DNA of 64,000 bases from Hellea balneolensis DSM 19091 (GTDB lineage Bacteria; Pseudomonadota; Alphaproteobacteria; Caulobacterales; Maricaulaceae). The stretch is from NCBI RefSeq assembly GCF_000428525.1, contig NZ_AUAC01000003.1:744001-808000 (forward strand). Direction: 5' to 3'. A program made the position numbers and the translations under genes. Positions 1-7,763 of the stretch are shown piece by piece. The notes under the pieces were generated by a model. That model had not been told where the DNA came from. It searched no databases and was given only the letters and a program-made list of their open reading frames with translations. Positions within the stretch are counted from its first letter, which is position 1. The number at the start of each line of letters is the position of its first letter.

Positions 1-368
1 GAAAAATGGCGATGGTATTTGCAGCTGATCTTGCGCGAGATATAGTGAATCGCGCGATTTCAGGCGGTTATGACGGGCAAATAGTTACGCCTTGTACGAT
101 ACCTGCTTTAACGTGGGAGCAATTCGCGCAAGATGCAGGGCAAGCTCTCGGAATAGCCGTTAAAGTCACGCCTATTCCTCTGCCTATGATTAAAGCCGCC
201 GCCGGCCTAACATCCGTGACATCGCGCCTCTTTGGGGTAGGGCACTTGACACTAGGCAAGCTTCGGGAGTTCCTTTATGAAGATTGGTCAAGTCAGGACG
301 TGATTCAAAACGCGACCCCTTTTATCGAAGCCCTGCGTATAACAGCAGCGTCCTATGAGAAAGAATAA
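1..368 (+). CDS. cerR: C-terminal end of a ceramide-synthesis SDR/epimerase-like reductase (partial)
   Basis: The reading frame is open from the left edge, so only the last 120 or so residues are visible. The stretch around VFAADLARDIV resembles the segment of extended short-chain dehydrogenases/epimerases (usually V-x-V-x-DLA) that follows the catalytic core. The Rossmann glycine motif and the YxxxK site would lie upstream, outside the window. The gene overlaps or abuts an acyl carrier protein gene and a serine palmitoyltransferase gene. This matches the Caulobacter ceramide cluster, where CerR reduces the 3-ketosphinganine/3-ketoceramide intermediate. The reductase role is inferred mainly from this context. 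The internal ATG at position 6 is not needed as a start. Confidence 0.6.
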   Translation, partial: KMAMVFAADLARDIVNRAISGGYDGQIVTPCTIPALTWEQFAQDAGQALGIAVKVTPIPLPMIKAAAGLTSVTSRLFGVGHLTLGKLREFLYEDWSSQDVIQNATPFIEALRITAASYEKE

Positions 369-369
369 C

Positions 370-621
370 ATGTCAAAGCCTACCCGCGAGGAAATCTATG
401 ATAAGATTTGCGAGCTCTTAAAGCCTTATAATCCTAAGAACCGCCCCATTGAGATGAGCAGCGGTATTATGTCAGATCTCGAGGTTGACTCTGTGGCGGT
501 TTTCGATCTCGTTATGGGGCTCGAAGACCACTATGATATCTCTATTCCTATGGAGATGGTGTCCGATATCAAAACCGTTGGAGAGCTCACCACGGCCATT
601 ACAGAACTTACAAGCAAATAG
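370..621 (+). CDS. acpR: Dedicated acyl carrier protein for sphingolipid synthesis
   Basis: An 83-residue acyl carrier protein. The phosphopantetheine attachment serine is Ser41 in LEVDSV, in the expected place at the start of helix II, followed by the acidic FDLVMGLEDHYDI segment. It sits between the reductase and serine palmitoyltransferase genes. In Caulobacter an ACP in this position delivers the long acyl thioester to serine palmitoyltransferase, and the same is inferred here. An in-frame ATG at 355 lies inside the upstream gene. ATG 370 is preferred because GAGAAAG lies just upstream and the protein then begins like a normal ACP. The gene symbol follows the Caulobacter name and is a guess. 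Confidence 0.8.
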   Translation: MSKPTREEIYDKICELLKPYNPKNRPIEMSSGIMSDLEVDSVAVFDLVMGLEDHYDISIPMEMVSDIKTVGELTTAITELTSK

Positions 622-629
622 GCGAGACG

Positions 630-1859
630 ATGTCCCTTTTTGATAAATATGCTCCGCTTAAAACTCGCGTCGATATGATGATGAAAATTGGCAAAGACGC
701 GCTCGGTGTGCAATTTGACGATATTATAGACGCAACACGCGGGCGTATTGGAAATAGAGAAATCTTGTTGGCTGGAACGAATAACTATTTGGGCCTGACC
801 TTTGACGAAGATTGCATGTCAGCAGCTAAAAAAGCGGTTGATGATCACGGCACGGGGACAACAGGCTCGCGCGTCGCCAATGGCAGCTATTCAGAGCATG
901 TAGATTTAGAAAAGGCCTTAGCGGAACATTTGGGCATGCCAAGTTGTGTCGTTTTTACAACGGGATATCAGACAAATCTCGCTGCGATTTCAGGACTGGC
1001 CGGAGATAAAGATGTTATTTTTATGGATGCTGATGCTCATGCCTGTATCATCGACGGGACCCGCTTAACAGGCGCCTCGACTATTCGCTTTCGCCACAAT
1101 AATCCCGAAGATTTGGATAAACGTCTAAAACGCCAAGGCGAGATAGAAGGCGGGAATGCCCTGGTCGTGATTGAAGGCATGTATTCCATGTTTGGTGACA
1201 TTGCCCCAATTGATGAATTTTTGGATGTGACCCATCGATATGGCGGCTATCTCTATATTGATGAAGCCCATAGTTATGGTGTCTTTGGCCCGACGGGATG
1301 CGGTATTGCGGAAGACCAAGGTGTGCTGGATAGGGTCGACTTTATTAGCGGGACGTTCTCAAAATCGTTGGCCTCTGTCGGCGGCTTTTGCGCCTCGCGT
1401 CACGCTGAATTTGAAATTCTGCGTAAAGTGATGCGTCCCTATATGTTTACCGCATCTGCCACGCCGTCAAATATTTGCGCGGCTCTGGCGGCGGTTGAGA
1501 AGGTTAAGCAGGGCGATCATCTTCGTGCTAATTTAAACATACGCGCCGAGCAACTCCATAAAGGTCTCGCAGAGATGCAGTATGAGCTTTGTGCAGAGGC
1601 AAGCCCGGTCATAGCTGTGCGCCGCCCTAACGAAGCTGTGGCGGCCATGGAGTGGAATTGGCTCATTGAAAACGGCGTTTACGTCAACCTCGCTGTACCG
1701 CCTGGCACGCCGCAAAGCTCAAGTTTGCTACGCATAAGCTTATCAGCGGCCCACACCGAAGAAGACATCAACACAATCCTCAAAGCCTTCGCCGATTTGA
1801 AAGATAATCAAGGCGCGCTAATGGCCGGCATGGCGAGTAAACTGCAGGCGGCTGAATAG
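630..1859 (+). CDS. spt: Serine palmitoyltransferase (alpha-oxoamine synthase)
   Basis: A 409-residue PLP enzyme of the alpha-oxoamine synthase family. It joins L-serine to a fatty acyl thioester to form 3-ketosphinganine, the first step of sphingolipid synthesis. Visible family motifs are NNYLGL near residue 50, the GTGTTGSR segment that follows, DEAHSYGVFG, and the Schiff-base lysine Lys245 in SGTFSKSLAS. Length is normal for the family. KBL and BioF homologues share these motifs, but the ACP and reductase genes directly upstream favour serine palmitoyltransferase. The start follows the ACP stop by 8 bases. It ends 2 bases from a convergent gene, with no terminator visible in between. Confidence 0.88.
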   Translation: MSLFDKYAPLKTRVDMMMKIGKDALGVQFDDIIDATRGRIGNREILLAGTNNYLGLTFDEDCMSAAKKAVDDHGTGTTGSRVANGSYSEHVDLEKALAEHLGMPSCVVFTTGYQTNLAAISGLAGDKDVIFMDADAHACIIDGTRLTGASTIRFRHNNPEDLDKRLKRQGEIEGGNALVVIEGMYSMFGDIAPIDEFLDVTHRYGGYLYIDEAHSYGVFGPTGCGIAEDQGVLDRVDFISGTFSKSLASVGGFCASRHAEFEILRKVMRPYMFTASATPSNICAALAAVEKVKQGDHLRANLNIRAEQLHKGLAEMQYELCAEASPVIAVRRPNEAVAAMEWNWLIENGVYVNLAVPPGTPQSSSLLRISLSAAHTEEDINTILKAFADLKDNQGALMAGMASKLQAAE

Positions 1860-1861
1860 GC

Positions 1862-2668
1862 TTAAGCCGACTTAATTATGCTCTGAAATAGTTCGTTAGC
1901 CTCGACTCTTAAGGGTGATTTGTTGCCTTTGATAGATTTCACGGCCTCACGTGCCCAATCGAACTCTGCCATAATGAAATCGTCAATGATGCTCACTCTA
2001 TTAGCCAAGCCAATTTCCTTAGATCGGCTTTTCGCGAGCAGCAGATCGTTCAAAGCCGCAATAAGGGCATCATCCAAATCTATACCCGCAAGTAATTCCT
2101 GAAAATTCATAGGTGGAATAATTGCGGGGTGCAGACGCATCCAACGGATCGCCATAGCAGGCCTGACAATGTAGAAATACTTTTTCAGATTTACCTCGTC
2201 TTTACCGTCAATATAGATATCCCATTGCCGTCCTCCCAGATGCAAGTAATGATTCAGGCAAGCGGGGCCATGGGTGACTTTCTTGGAAAATTGAACAAGT
2301 TCTTCGCAAATATCATCATGCCAAATATAGCGTATGGGGCTTGAGAGCCATTCTAGCATCACGGGATTGGGCTTTAGTAAAAGGCCAAGCGCTTTCTTTA
2401 TGTCCCATCCATTTATATCCAAAACATCATCAATGGGTAGTTCATAAACGTCCCGCCCTGGAGCAAGTGTGAGATACCAATCCATAGGCCTTGCATAGAC
2501 AAAACGTACATCATAATCGCTATCAGGCGAGGGGAAACCCCAAGCTCGGCTACCGCTTTCTATGGCAAAGAGAATACGTAAATCCCCTTTGTGCTCAATC
2601 TCCTTGAGTTCTTTCATGATGATGCCGCGCATCTCTACCGAGATGGAGGGGTTGAATTCTATCGTCAT
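1862..2668 (-). CDS. RlaP/YcgL-type DNA polymerase beta-fold nucleotidyltransferase
   Basis: A 268-residue protein with a minimal nucleotidyltransferase fold. GSRAWGF begins at Gly39 and the metal-binding aspartates are Asp51 and Asp53 in SDYDVRF. The downstream helical part (NHYLHL, then IVRPAMAIRWM) matches the RlaP family (COG3541, PF10127), named for an RNA-repair-linked DNA polymerase beta superfamily. The substrate is unknown; addition of nucleotides to RNA ends is the family proposal. AAGGGCACC precedes ATG 2668. It lies 15 bases after the end of a Pnkp-type 3'-phosphatase gene, so the two are probably co-transcribed and may act together on broken RNA. Family call is good, function tentative. 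Confidence 0.8.
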   Translation of the reverse strand: MTIEFNPSISVEMRGIIMKELKEIEHKGDLRILFAIESGSRAWGFPSPDSDYDVRFVYARPMDWYLTLAPGRDVYELPIDDVLDINGWDIKKALGLLLKPNPVMLEWLSSPIRYIWHDDICEELVQFSKKVTHGPACLNHYLHLGGRQWDIYIDGKDEVNLKKYFYIVRPAMAIRWMRLHPAIIPPMNFQELLAGIDLDDALIAALNDLLLAKSRSKEIGLANRVSIIDDFIMAEFDWAREAVKSIKGNKSPLRVEANELFQSIIKSA

Positions 2669-2683
2669 TTTGGTGCCCTTTCT

Positions 2684-3124
2684 TTAGAAATTCCCGACGT
2701 CGCACTGTAAGCATGTGATGCCATTGCTGCGCCACATGTCGACGACTTGCTGTCTGTCATCGACGGCAAATGCAATGTCATGACCTTTGGCACGTAACCC
2801 CTCAACTATCTCTTGTTTAACCTCATTGTCGGGCCGGTAATCATTATCAGGACGCATCGTAATGGTTACAAATGGGATTTCATTCCACGTGAACCATGTC
2901 TCTGTTACAGCCCGAAAACGCTCATTGCGACCCGTGACAACTTCTATCTTATAATGTCCGCTATCCCATAAGGTTTTGTATAGAGATACAATAGGTGCAT
3001 TGGGTGTATCATTGCCCATAGCTTCATTAAATCGCCGCCAGTCTGGACGTTCTCCATCTAGGAACCCGCGCCTATGACGAATGTCGGCTAAGGTTCCATC
3101 GATGTCAAATATAACGGTTTTCAT
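2684..3124 (-). CDS. Stand-alone HAD 3'-phosphatase related to the C-terminal domain of T4 polynucleotide kinase-phosphatase
   Basis: A 146-residue HAD phosphatase. The nucleophile motif is FDIDGTLAD, with Asp7 and Asp9. Motif II is VVTGR and the final acidic motif is FAVDDRQQVVDMWR. The last stretch closely resembles the T4 Pnkp phosphatase domain (AIDDR.QVVEMWR), which removes 3'-phosphates from RNA or DNA. The N-terminal kinase domain of T4 Pnkp is absent and the gene starts directly with the phosphatase. ATG 3124 is chosen over an upstream TTG at 3142 because it places the HAD motif at the usual distance from the N-terminus. It is the first gene of a two-gene unit with the RlaP-like nucleotidyltransferase. 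Repair of RNA 3' ends is inferred from the pairing. Confidence 0.82.
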   Translation of the reverse strand: MKTVIFDIDGTLADIRHRRGFLDGERPDWRRFNEAMGNDTPNAPIVSLYKTLWDSGHYKIEVVTGRNERFRAVTETWFTWNEIPFVTITMRPDNDYRPDNEVKQEIVEGLRAKGHDIAFAVDDRQQVVDMWRSNGITCLQCDVGNF

Positions 3125-3212
3125 GGTCTTGCTTTCAGGCAAATTTAAAAAATTTTTTCTTCTAACCTGAAAGGATGAGGGTGCGCAACATTAAAACTAG
3201 TTCAGCACCCAT

Positions 3213-3242
3213 AAAAAAGCCCCACGCGAAAGCGGGGCTTTT
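3213..3242 (-). terminator. Rho-independent terminator of the rpsF-rpsR-rplI operon
   Basis: A GC-rich hairpin of AAAAGCCCC paired with GGGGCTTTT around a short loop. Read on the minus strand it is followed by a run of Ts (the run of As at 3213-3218). It lies 16 bases after the rplI stop and before the phosphatase gene. A/T runs on both sides could allow some function on the other strand. Confidence 0.85.
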
Positions 3243-3257
3243 GATATGAAGAGAGCG

Positions 3258-3896
3258 TTACTCTTCTTCAGCCTTAGCAGCCTCAGGCGCTTCCTCAGCA
3301 CCTTCTTCAGGCGCGACAAACTCGTCCGGTGCGTCGCCTTCGAACATTGAGACGGCATTTGCGGCGCGTTCTGCGTTTGCTTCCATCTCGTCAGCACGCT
3401 CTTCAGCGGCTTGTGTTGCGATAACGTCTTCACCTTTTGCTTGGCGTTCAGCTTCGTCTTTCGTCCGCGCAACGTTGACAGTAACTGTAACTGTAACTTC
3501 GGGGTGAAGACGAACTTTAACTTCGTGGAGGCCAAGCGCTTTAATAGGTTGCTCAAGAACAACCATATTGCGCTTAACGCCTTTATCCTCAAGACTCTCG
3601 GCAATATCACGCGCAGAAACAGAACCGTAAAGCTGTCCTGTATCACCGGCATTACGAATAATGATAACATTGCTGCCATCAACACCTTGTCCGGCTTCAA
3701 CTGCTTTTTCGCGGTTTTCAGCATTACGTGCTTCAAGATATTCACGCTCGGCTTCGAAACGGGCGAGGTTAGCTTTTGTTGCACGAAGGGCTTTTTCCTG
3801 CGGGAGTAGATAGTTGCGGGCAAACCCGGGTTTGACATTTACAACGTCACCCATGGCGCCGAGCTTCTCAATACGTTCCAATAAAATGATTTCCAT
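3258..3896 (-). CDS. rplI: 50S ribosomal protein L9 with acidic C-terminal extension
   Basis: A 212-residue L9. The N-terminal rRNA-binding domain starts [19 protein letters not shown] and includes the conserved [10 protein letters not shown] long charged helix (residues about 50-75) and the C-terminal domain ([10 protein letters not shown]) follow. The last 55 or so residues are an extra Ala/Glu-rich acidic tail beyond the usual 150-residue family length, as in many alphaproteobacteria. It is the third gene of the rpsF-rpsR-rplI operon and begins 9 bases after rpsR. GGAGCG lies before the ATG. A large overlapping frame inside this gene is a shadow. Confidence 0.97.
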   Translation of the reverse strand: MEIILLERIEKLGAMGDVVNVKPGFARNYLLPQEKALRATKANLARFEAEREYLEARNAENREKAVEAGQGVDGSNVIIIRNAGDTGQLYGSVSARDIAESLEDKGVKRNMVVLEQPIKALGLHEVKVRLHPEVTVTVTVNVARTKDEAERQAKGEDVIATQAAEERADEMEANAERAANAVSMFEGDAPDEFVAPEEGAEEAPEAAKAEEE

Positions 3897-3905
3897 GGGA
3901 CGCTC

Positions 3906-4169
3906 CTATTTCACTTCATAGGGCAAAAGGCCCAAAAAGCGAGCGCGTTTAATGGCTTTGGCCAATTCGCGTTGCTTTTTATGAGAGACAGCCGTGATAC
4001 GTGACGGTGCGATTTTGCCTTTTTCAGACATATAGCGCTGTAGCATCTTTGGGTCTTTATAATCGATTGTCAGGCCATTATCACCTGAGAATGGACAGAC
4101 CTTACGGCGACGACGAAAACTCGTGCGGCTTGGCAGGTTTTCAATTTTGATTGCATCTTTTCTAGCCAT
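3906..4169 (-). CDS. rpsR: 30S ribosomal protein S18
   Basis: An 87-residue S18. The core [31 protein letters not shown], the lysine-rich [25 protein letters not shown] and the short C-terminus all fit the family. S18 binds 16S rRNA together with S6 on the platform of the small subunit, and rpsF lies immediately upstream with 4 bases between the genes. The operon is read from the promoter at 4658-4685. Confidence 0.98.
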   Translation of the reverse strand: MARKDAIKIENLPSRTSFRRRRKVCPFSGDNGLTIDYKDPKMLQRYMSEKGKIAPSRITAVSHKKQRELAKAIKRARFLGLLPYEVK

Positions 4170-4173
4170 GATC

Positions 4174-4527
4174 CTACTTTCTTTCTTCGCGGCGCTTGCG
4201 CTCTTCGCGTTTCTTCAAAATCGGTGATGGGTCTTCGGAAAACTCATCAACGCGGATAGACATGTAACGCAGGATATCTTCGTTAATGCGGTGCTGACGC
4301 TCTATTTCATGAATAGTGTCAGGCAATGCATTGACTTTCAAAAGGCTGTAATGCGCCTTTCTGTTTTTCTTCATGCGGTAAGCCAGGTTACGCAGACCCC
4401 AATATTCGGCACCTTCAACGGAACCGCCCATATTTTCGATCTTTGTGGCGAGGTTTTGGACGAATTCTTCGACTTGCGCCGTAGAGATGTCCGGACGTGA
4501 TATAACCACGTGCTCGTAGAGAGACAT
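4174..4527 (-). CDS. rpsF: 30S ribosomal protein S6
   Basis: A 117-residue S6. It starts [15 protein letters not shown], then carries the conserved [22 protein letters not shown] segment and a basic tail ([13 protein letters not shown]). The frame stays open upstream to 4863, but ATG 4527 is the real start: AAGGAAG lies 5 bases before it and homology begins there. First gene of the rpsF-rpsR-rplI operon. It is divergent from the HMG-CoA reductase gene across 213 bases. Confidence 0.97.
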   Translation of the reverse strand: MSLYEHVVISRPDISTAQVEEFVQNLATKIENMGGSVEGAEYWGLRNLAYRMKKNRKAHYSLLKVNALPDTIHEIERQHRINEDILRYMSIRVDEFSEDPSPILKKREERKRREERK

Positions 4528-4657
4528 AGTGTCTTCCTTCATATGATGGAGGCGGCGCTTAATCTCGGTGAAGGCCGAGGGGAAAGCGATGGCTCTGAAA
4601 GGCGCTGCCGACCCCATGCCGACAATAAACCCACAGACCGCATCCGTGAAATCGGGG

Positions 4658-4685
4658 CTTATAAAGGGGAAGCGGAAGGATGCAA
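4658..4685 (-). promoter_or_regulatory. Probable promoter of the rpsF operon
   Basis: On the minus strand TTGCAT is followed after 16 bases by TATAAG, about 130 bases upstream of rpsF. The spacing and hexamers suit a vegetative promoter for a ribosomal protein operon. No transcript start evidence is available. The remainder of the 4528-4740 intergenic region shows no ORF worth calling and no clear promoter towards the HMG-CoA reductase gene. Confidence 0.45.
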
Positions 4686-4740
4686 GGGGTTTTTGTGGTG
4701 AATAATTGACCTCTATCTCGTCAAGACGTAAGCAAAACCC

Positions 4741-5919
4741 ATGACCAACCCACCAAAATCTATACCGCGTATTGCGGGTAATAATTTTCAGCCTGATATT
4801 ATCAAAGCGCGGCAAGAGTTCATCACGCAAGAGACGGGCGCTTCGATGCGGCACACATCCCACATGTCGATTGATCCTGCGACGCTCTCTGGGAATGTTG
4901 AGAACCCGATTGGCGTGACGCAGATGCCGCTCGGCCTTGCGGGGCCGCTCTTAGTCAATGGTGAGCATGCCCAGGGGCATTTTTATGTGCCAATGGCGAC
5001 AACAGAGGGAACTTTGGTGGCGAGTTATTCGCGCGGCATGCGGCTCCTTACAGCGGCGGGCGGAGTTAAGACTACGATTGTTGAGCGTTATATGCAGCGC
5101 GCACCCGTTTTTCATTTTGATGATGCCCGTCAGGCGCGTGATTTCCGTGATTGGCTCAACGCCAATTTCGACAAAGTCAAAGAGACGGCAGAGACAACAA
5201 CATCTGTCGGGAAGCTCTCTCATATTGAAAGCTATAACGTCGCGAAGATGTGTTATACGCGCTTTAACTTCACCACGGGCGATGCGGCAGGGCAGAATAT
5301 GTGTAGCAAGGCGGCACAGGCGGCCTGTAAGTGGATTGAGAAAATCTATCCTGATAAGATGCGGTTTACGCTGTCGGGTTCTATCGAGACAGAAAAGAAA
5401 CACTCCGCTATTAACAGCCTCCATTCACGCGGCGCTCGCATTATCGTAGAAGCCACACTTCCGCATGATTTGGTCAAGCAAATGACTCGCGCTGATACGC
5501 GCGACATGTACCGCGCGAGGCAAGTCTCAACGACAGGGGCTATGCTCGTCGGGGCGAGCAATAATTGCGTGCATCCCGCCAATGGCGTCGCGTCTATATT
5601 CATCGCCACAGGGCAAGACGAAGCCAATGTTGCCGAGGCGATTACGGGCATTACCTATGTTGAGCTATTGCCCAATAATGATCTCTATTGGTCTATGACG
5701 TTGCCGTCTTTAATCGTCGCGACTTATGGCGGAGGAACAGGGCTGGCGACACAGCGCGAAGCTTTGGAAATTATGGATTGCTACGGAACGGGTAAGGTCG
5801 AGAAGCTGATAGAGATTATCGGCGGGGCTGTGTTGGCAGGCGAGATTTCTCTCGCCTCAGCCGTGATTTCGGATGAATGGGTCGAAAGCCATGATAAGCA
5901 TGGTCGAAACCGACCTTAG
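4741..5919 (+). CDS. Hydroxymethylglutaryl-CoA reductase, class I type
   Basis: A 392-residue HMG-CoA reductase, which reduces HMG-CoA to mevalonate with NAD(P)H. The catalytic set is complete: Glu89 in ATTEGTLVAS, Lys220 in EKKHSAIN, Asp293 in ATGQDEAN, and His384 in ESHDKHGR near the C-terminus, the class I (SHxxHxR) arrangement. The cofactor loop reads TGDAAGQNM instead of the common DAMGMNM. There is no membrane domain, as in archaeal and bacterial class I enzymes. It stands alone, with no mevalonate kinase or HMG-CoA synthase gene nearby. A strong Shine-Dalgarno is absent before ATG 4741. This is unexpected because the same chromosome encodes DXR of the MEP pathway. Confidence 0.93.
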   Translation: MTNPPKSIPRIAGNNFQPDIIKARQEFITQETGASMRHTSHMSIDPATLSGNVENPIGVTQMPLGLAGPLLVNGEHAQGHFYVPMATTEGTLVASYSRGMRLLTAAGGVKTTIVERYMQRAPVFHFDDARQARDFRDWLNANFDKVKETAETTTSVGKLSHIESYNVAKMCYTRFNFTTGDAAGQNMCSKAAQAACKWIEKIYPDKMRFTLSGSIETEKKHSAINSLHSRGARIIVEATLPHDLVKQMTRADTRDMYRARQVSTTGAMLVGASNNCVHPANGVASIFIATGQDEANVAEAITGITYVELLPNNDLYWSMTLPSLIVATYGGGTGLATQREALEIMDCYGTGKVEKLIEIIGGAVLAGEISLASAVISDEWVESHDKHGRNRP

Positions 5920-5993
5920 TAAGATATTCAAGGCGATTGCTGTTTAATCACCTGTCATTCCCTGCTTCTGCGATTGTTATTTGAAAAATCGCT

Positions 5994-6452
5994 CTACGAA
6001 AAACTGATAGGGCAATTGATTTGCTCCGCTGCCGCAGAAATTTTTGTCTGCACGCCTGATTTCTTAGCCCCGCTGAGGGCTAAATTACTGCCTTGATAGA
6101 CCGCAGTGCTTGCGACTTGTTGCGCTGCGATTTGGCCAACCGTACTGTTGATGCCGCTGCTGGCAATACCGCCCGTTGCTACACCGGCTAAGACGCTTAT
6201 CCCAAGAGATGTCAGGAATTGTGTGCCGGCATTGGGCTTGTTGGATTCGGTCGCAAAAGTGCGGGCATTTTTATAGAAATTTACACAGACAGGGTCGTCT
6301 TCTGCGCGCATCTGACCGGCAGCATAAGTTTTGCTCATATCCGCCGCGGAAATACCCGTCATTAAAGTCTCAGATTTAGGTGCTGTGGCGCAAGCTGATA
6401 AGCCAAAGCAATAAACAGCGGAAAGGGCGAGAACGGAAAGCGAACGGGTCAT
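5994..6452 (-). CDS. Predicted lipoprotein of unknown function
   Basis: A 152-residue protein with a lipoprotein signal: basic MTRS start, a hydrophobic core and a lipobox LSAC with Cys21. A glycine/alanine-rich hydrophobic middle (about residues 83-130) could insert into a membrane or pack as a hairpin, and there are two further cysteines (DPVCVNFY and INCPISF). I do not recognise a named family. It lies downstream of the PhyH gene on the same strand, separated by about 100 bases containing a hairpin. Confidence 0.7.
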   Translation of the reverse strand: MTRSLSVLALSAVYCFGLSACATAPKSETLMTGISAADMSKTYAAGQMRAEDDPVCVNFYKNARTFATESNKPNAGTQFLTSLGISVLAGVATGGIASSGINSTVGQIAAQQVASTAVYQGSNLALSGAKKSGVQTKISAAAEQINCPISFS

Positions 6453-6506
6453 GAGATAGTCCTTACAGTTAATATAAGGCCGTTATTAACTCTAAGAGTT
6501 GAATAT

Positions 6507-6528
6507 GGGCTGAATGACTTTCAAGCCC
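6507..6528 (-). terminator. Hairpin between the PhyH gene and the lipoprotein gene
   Basis: GGGCTGAA pairs with TTCAAGCCC with a single bulged base. It lies 26 bases after the PhyH stop. There is no clear T run behind it, so it could be a weak terminator, a processing site or chance. Confidence 0.3.
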
Positions 6529-6553
6529 AAGAAGTACAAATTTTAGATCAGTT

Positions 6554-7726
6554 TTATATACTTAGATCCATCAGATTATAGTCTTTTAGGTTTGCTTGAG
6601 CTTCTGGAGACCATTTAAACTCTTCTTCTCGCCCTTTGAACGGGGCATATTGATAAGGCGTTTCATCTGGGAAGCGCTGCTGCCTGGCATCAATGGCAAG
6701 GCCGATCAAACGCGCGCGTTCGTCGATGTAATCCGCATTCATTGTGACGGCTTCGGCATGAATGCCGGCGCCTTTGACATTCAAAACAGATGACCTCTTG
6801 TGAAACCCGAAATTGGCTGTAACCCGAGTTTCAAAACCCGTATTCGCAAATGATCCGTGAACAAGCTGACGGTTATTGATCACCACATCGCCAGGATTAC
6901 AGATAAGGGGCACAGCATCAGGTAAGCGCTCAGTCCCTGCGTCTTCTACCATTTTTACGATATTCGCGCGGGTTTGCTTGTGACTGCCGGGAACCACCCA
7001 GACGCCGTTGACGGCGGTGCTGCCATAGACCTGTCCCATAAAATTAAAGCCGTGAATATTTTCATCAAAATTAGGATTATCCCAATGTGTGTCGCCATCT
7101 TGATGCCAAGACACAGCGGCCCCAAGTCTGGCATCTTTGATAAACAGGCCTTCAGTAAACGGAACGAAGTCAGGTCCATTTATCGTTTCGGCCAGTTTTA
7201 ACAGGCCCGGATGTGCATAAGCGCGAAGGCAAGCCGGGGAGAATTGTAGCGAGCCACTCAGATAGACGGGTACGGCGGGCGGGGCATCATCGGCGGCTTT
7301 AGGTTCAAAAAGTTTTACTTGGTGACGCCCATTTGAAATTTCTGTGCCGCCGAGCGGATCAGATAAAGGTCTGGCCCATTGAAGGGTCATAGCTTTATTA
7401 TCAGCCCCTAAAGCAGGGCGGCCCTTTGCATCTGTGTCCGCCCCCATATGGCTTGGAAAATTATCGCGCATTTCGTTGAGATCAGCCCGAATATCAGCAA
7501 TTTCATCTTCGGACAGTGCGCCTTCAAAGATGTAGAATCCATATTCGGAATAGGTTTTAAGGATATCGGGAGCTATCTCCCCGTTGTCATCAAATTTGAG
7601 CGGGCCGCGATTCGGCAGTGCCAAAGCCTTGGCCTGGCCTTCGATAAGATATGTCTTTACGGCTTCGGCCTCGTCGCCGTAATGCGCTGCGCAGGCCTCT
7701 ATAGATTGGCTGATATCTTGAAACAT
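6554..7726 (-). CDS. Phytanoyl-CoA dioxygenase (PhyH) family Fe(II)/2-oxoglutarate oxygenase
   Basis: A 390-residue PhyH-family protein. The iron ligands are visible as the HxD pair in SWHQDGDTHW and the distal His in NNRQLVHGSF. The following FETRVTANF supplies the arginine expected to bind 2-oxoglutarate. Members hydroxylate small molecules with 2-oxoglutarate and O2; the substrate here cannot be read from sequence. The N-terminal 70 or so residues precede the usual domain. GGAGG stands 6 bases before ATG 7726 but forms one arm of an inverted repeat (7730-7760), so translation may be controlled. It follows a membrane-protein gene on the same strand. Confidence 0.85.
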   Translation of the reverse strand: MFQDISQSIEACAAHYGDEAEAVKTYLIEGQAKALALPNRGPLKFDDNGEIAPDILKTYSEYGFYIFEGALSEDEIADIRADLNEMRDNFPSHMGADTDAKGRPALGADNKAMTLQWARPLSDPLGGTEISNGRHQVKLFEPKAADDAPPAVPVYLSGSLQFSPACLRAYAHPGLLKLAETINGPDFVPFTEGLFIKDARLGAAVSWHQDGDTHWDNPNFDENIHGFNFMGQVYGSTAVNGVWVVPGSHKQTRANIVKMVEDAGTERLPDAVPLICNPGDVVINNRQLVHGSFANTGFETRVTANFGFHKRSSVLNVKGAGIHAEAVTMNADYIDERARLIGLAIDARQQRFPDETPYQYAPFKGREEEFKWSPEAQANLKDYNLMDLSI

Positions 7727-7729
7727 AAT

Positions 7730-7760
7730 CGTCCTCCCATCATTTTCTTAGAGGAGGACG
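7730..7760 (-). promoter_or_regulatory. Inverted repeat that masks the PhyH ribosome binding site
   Basis: On the minus strand CGTCCTCC and GGAGGACG are perfect complements separated by 15 bases. The second copy contains the Shine-Dalgarno GGAGG of the gene starting at 7726. The hairpin lies wholly between the upstream stop codon and this start. It could hold translation down or act as an intercistronic barrier. Regulation is inferred. Confidence 0.5.
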
Positions 7761-7763
7761 TTC

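Noticed and set aside
3197-3838. A 213-codon open frame overlapping rplI on the same strand
   Set aside because: It lies in another frame of a clear L9 gene, is rich in Lys/Leu/Ser without any domain, and runs into the rplI terminator. It is a coding shadow.
4528-4863. N-terminal extension of rpsF
   Set aside because: The upstream part has no S6 homology, and ATG 4527 has a good Shine-Dalgarno and the standard N-terminus.
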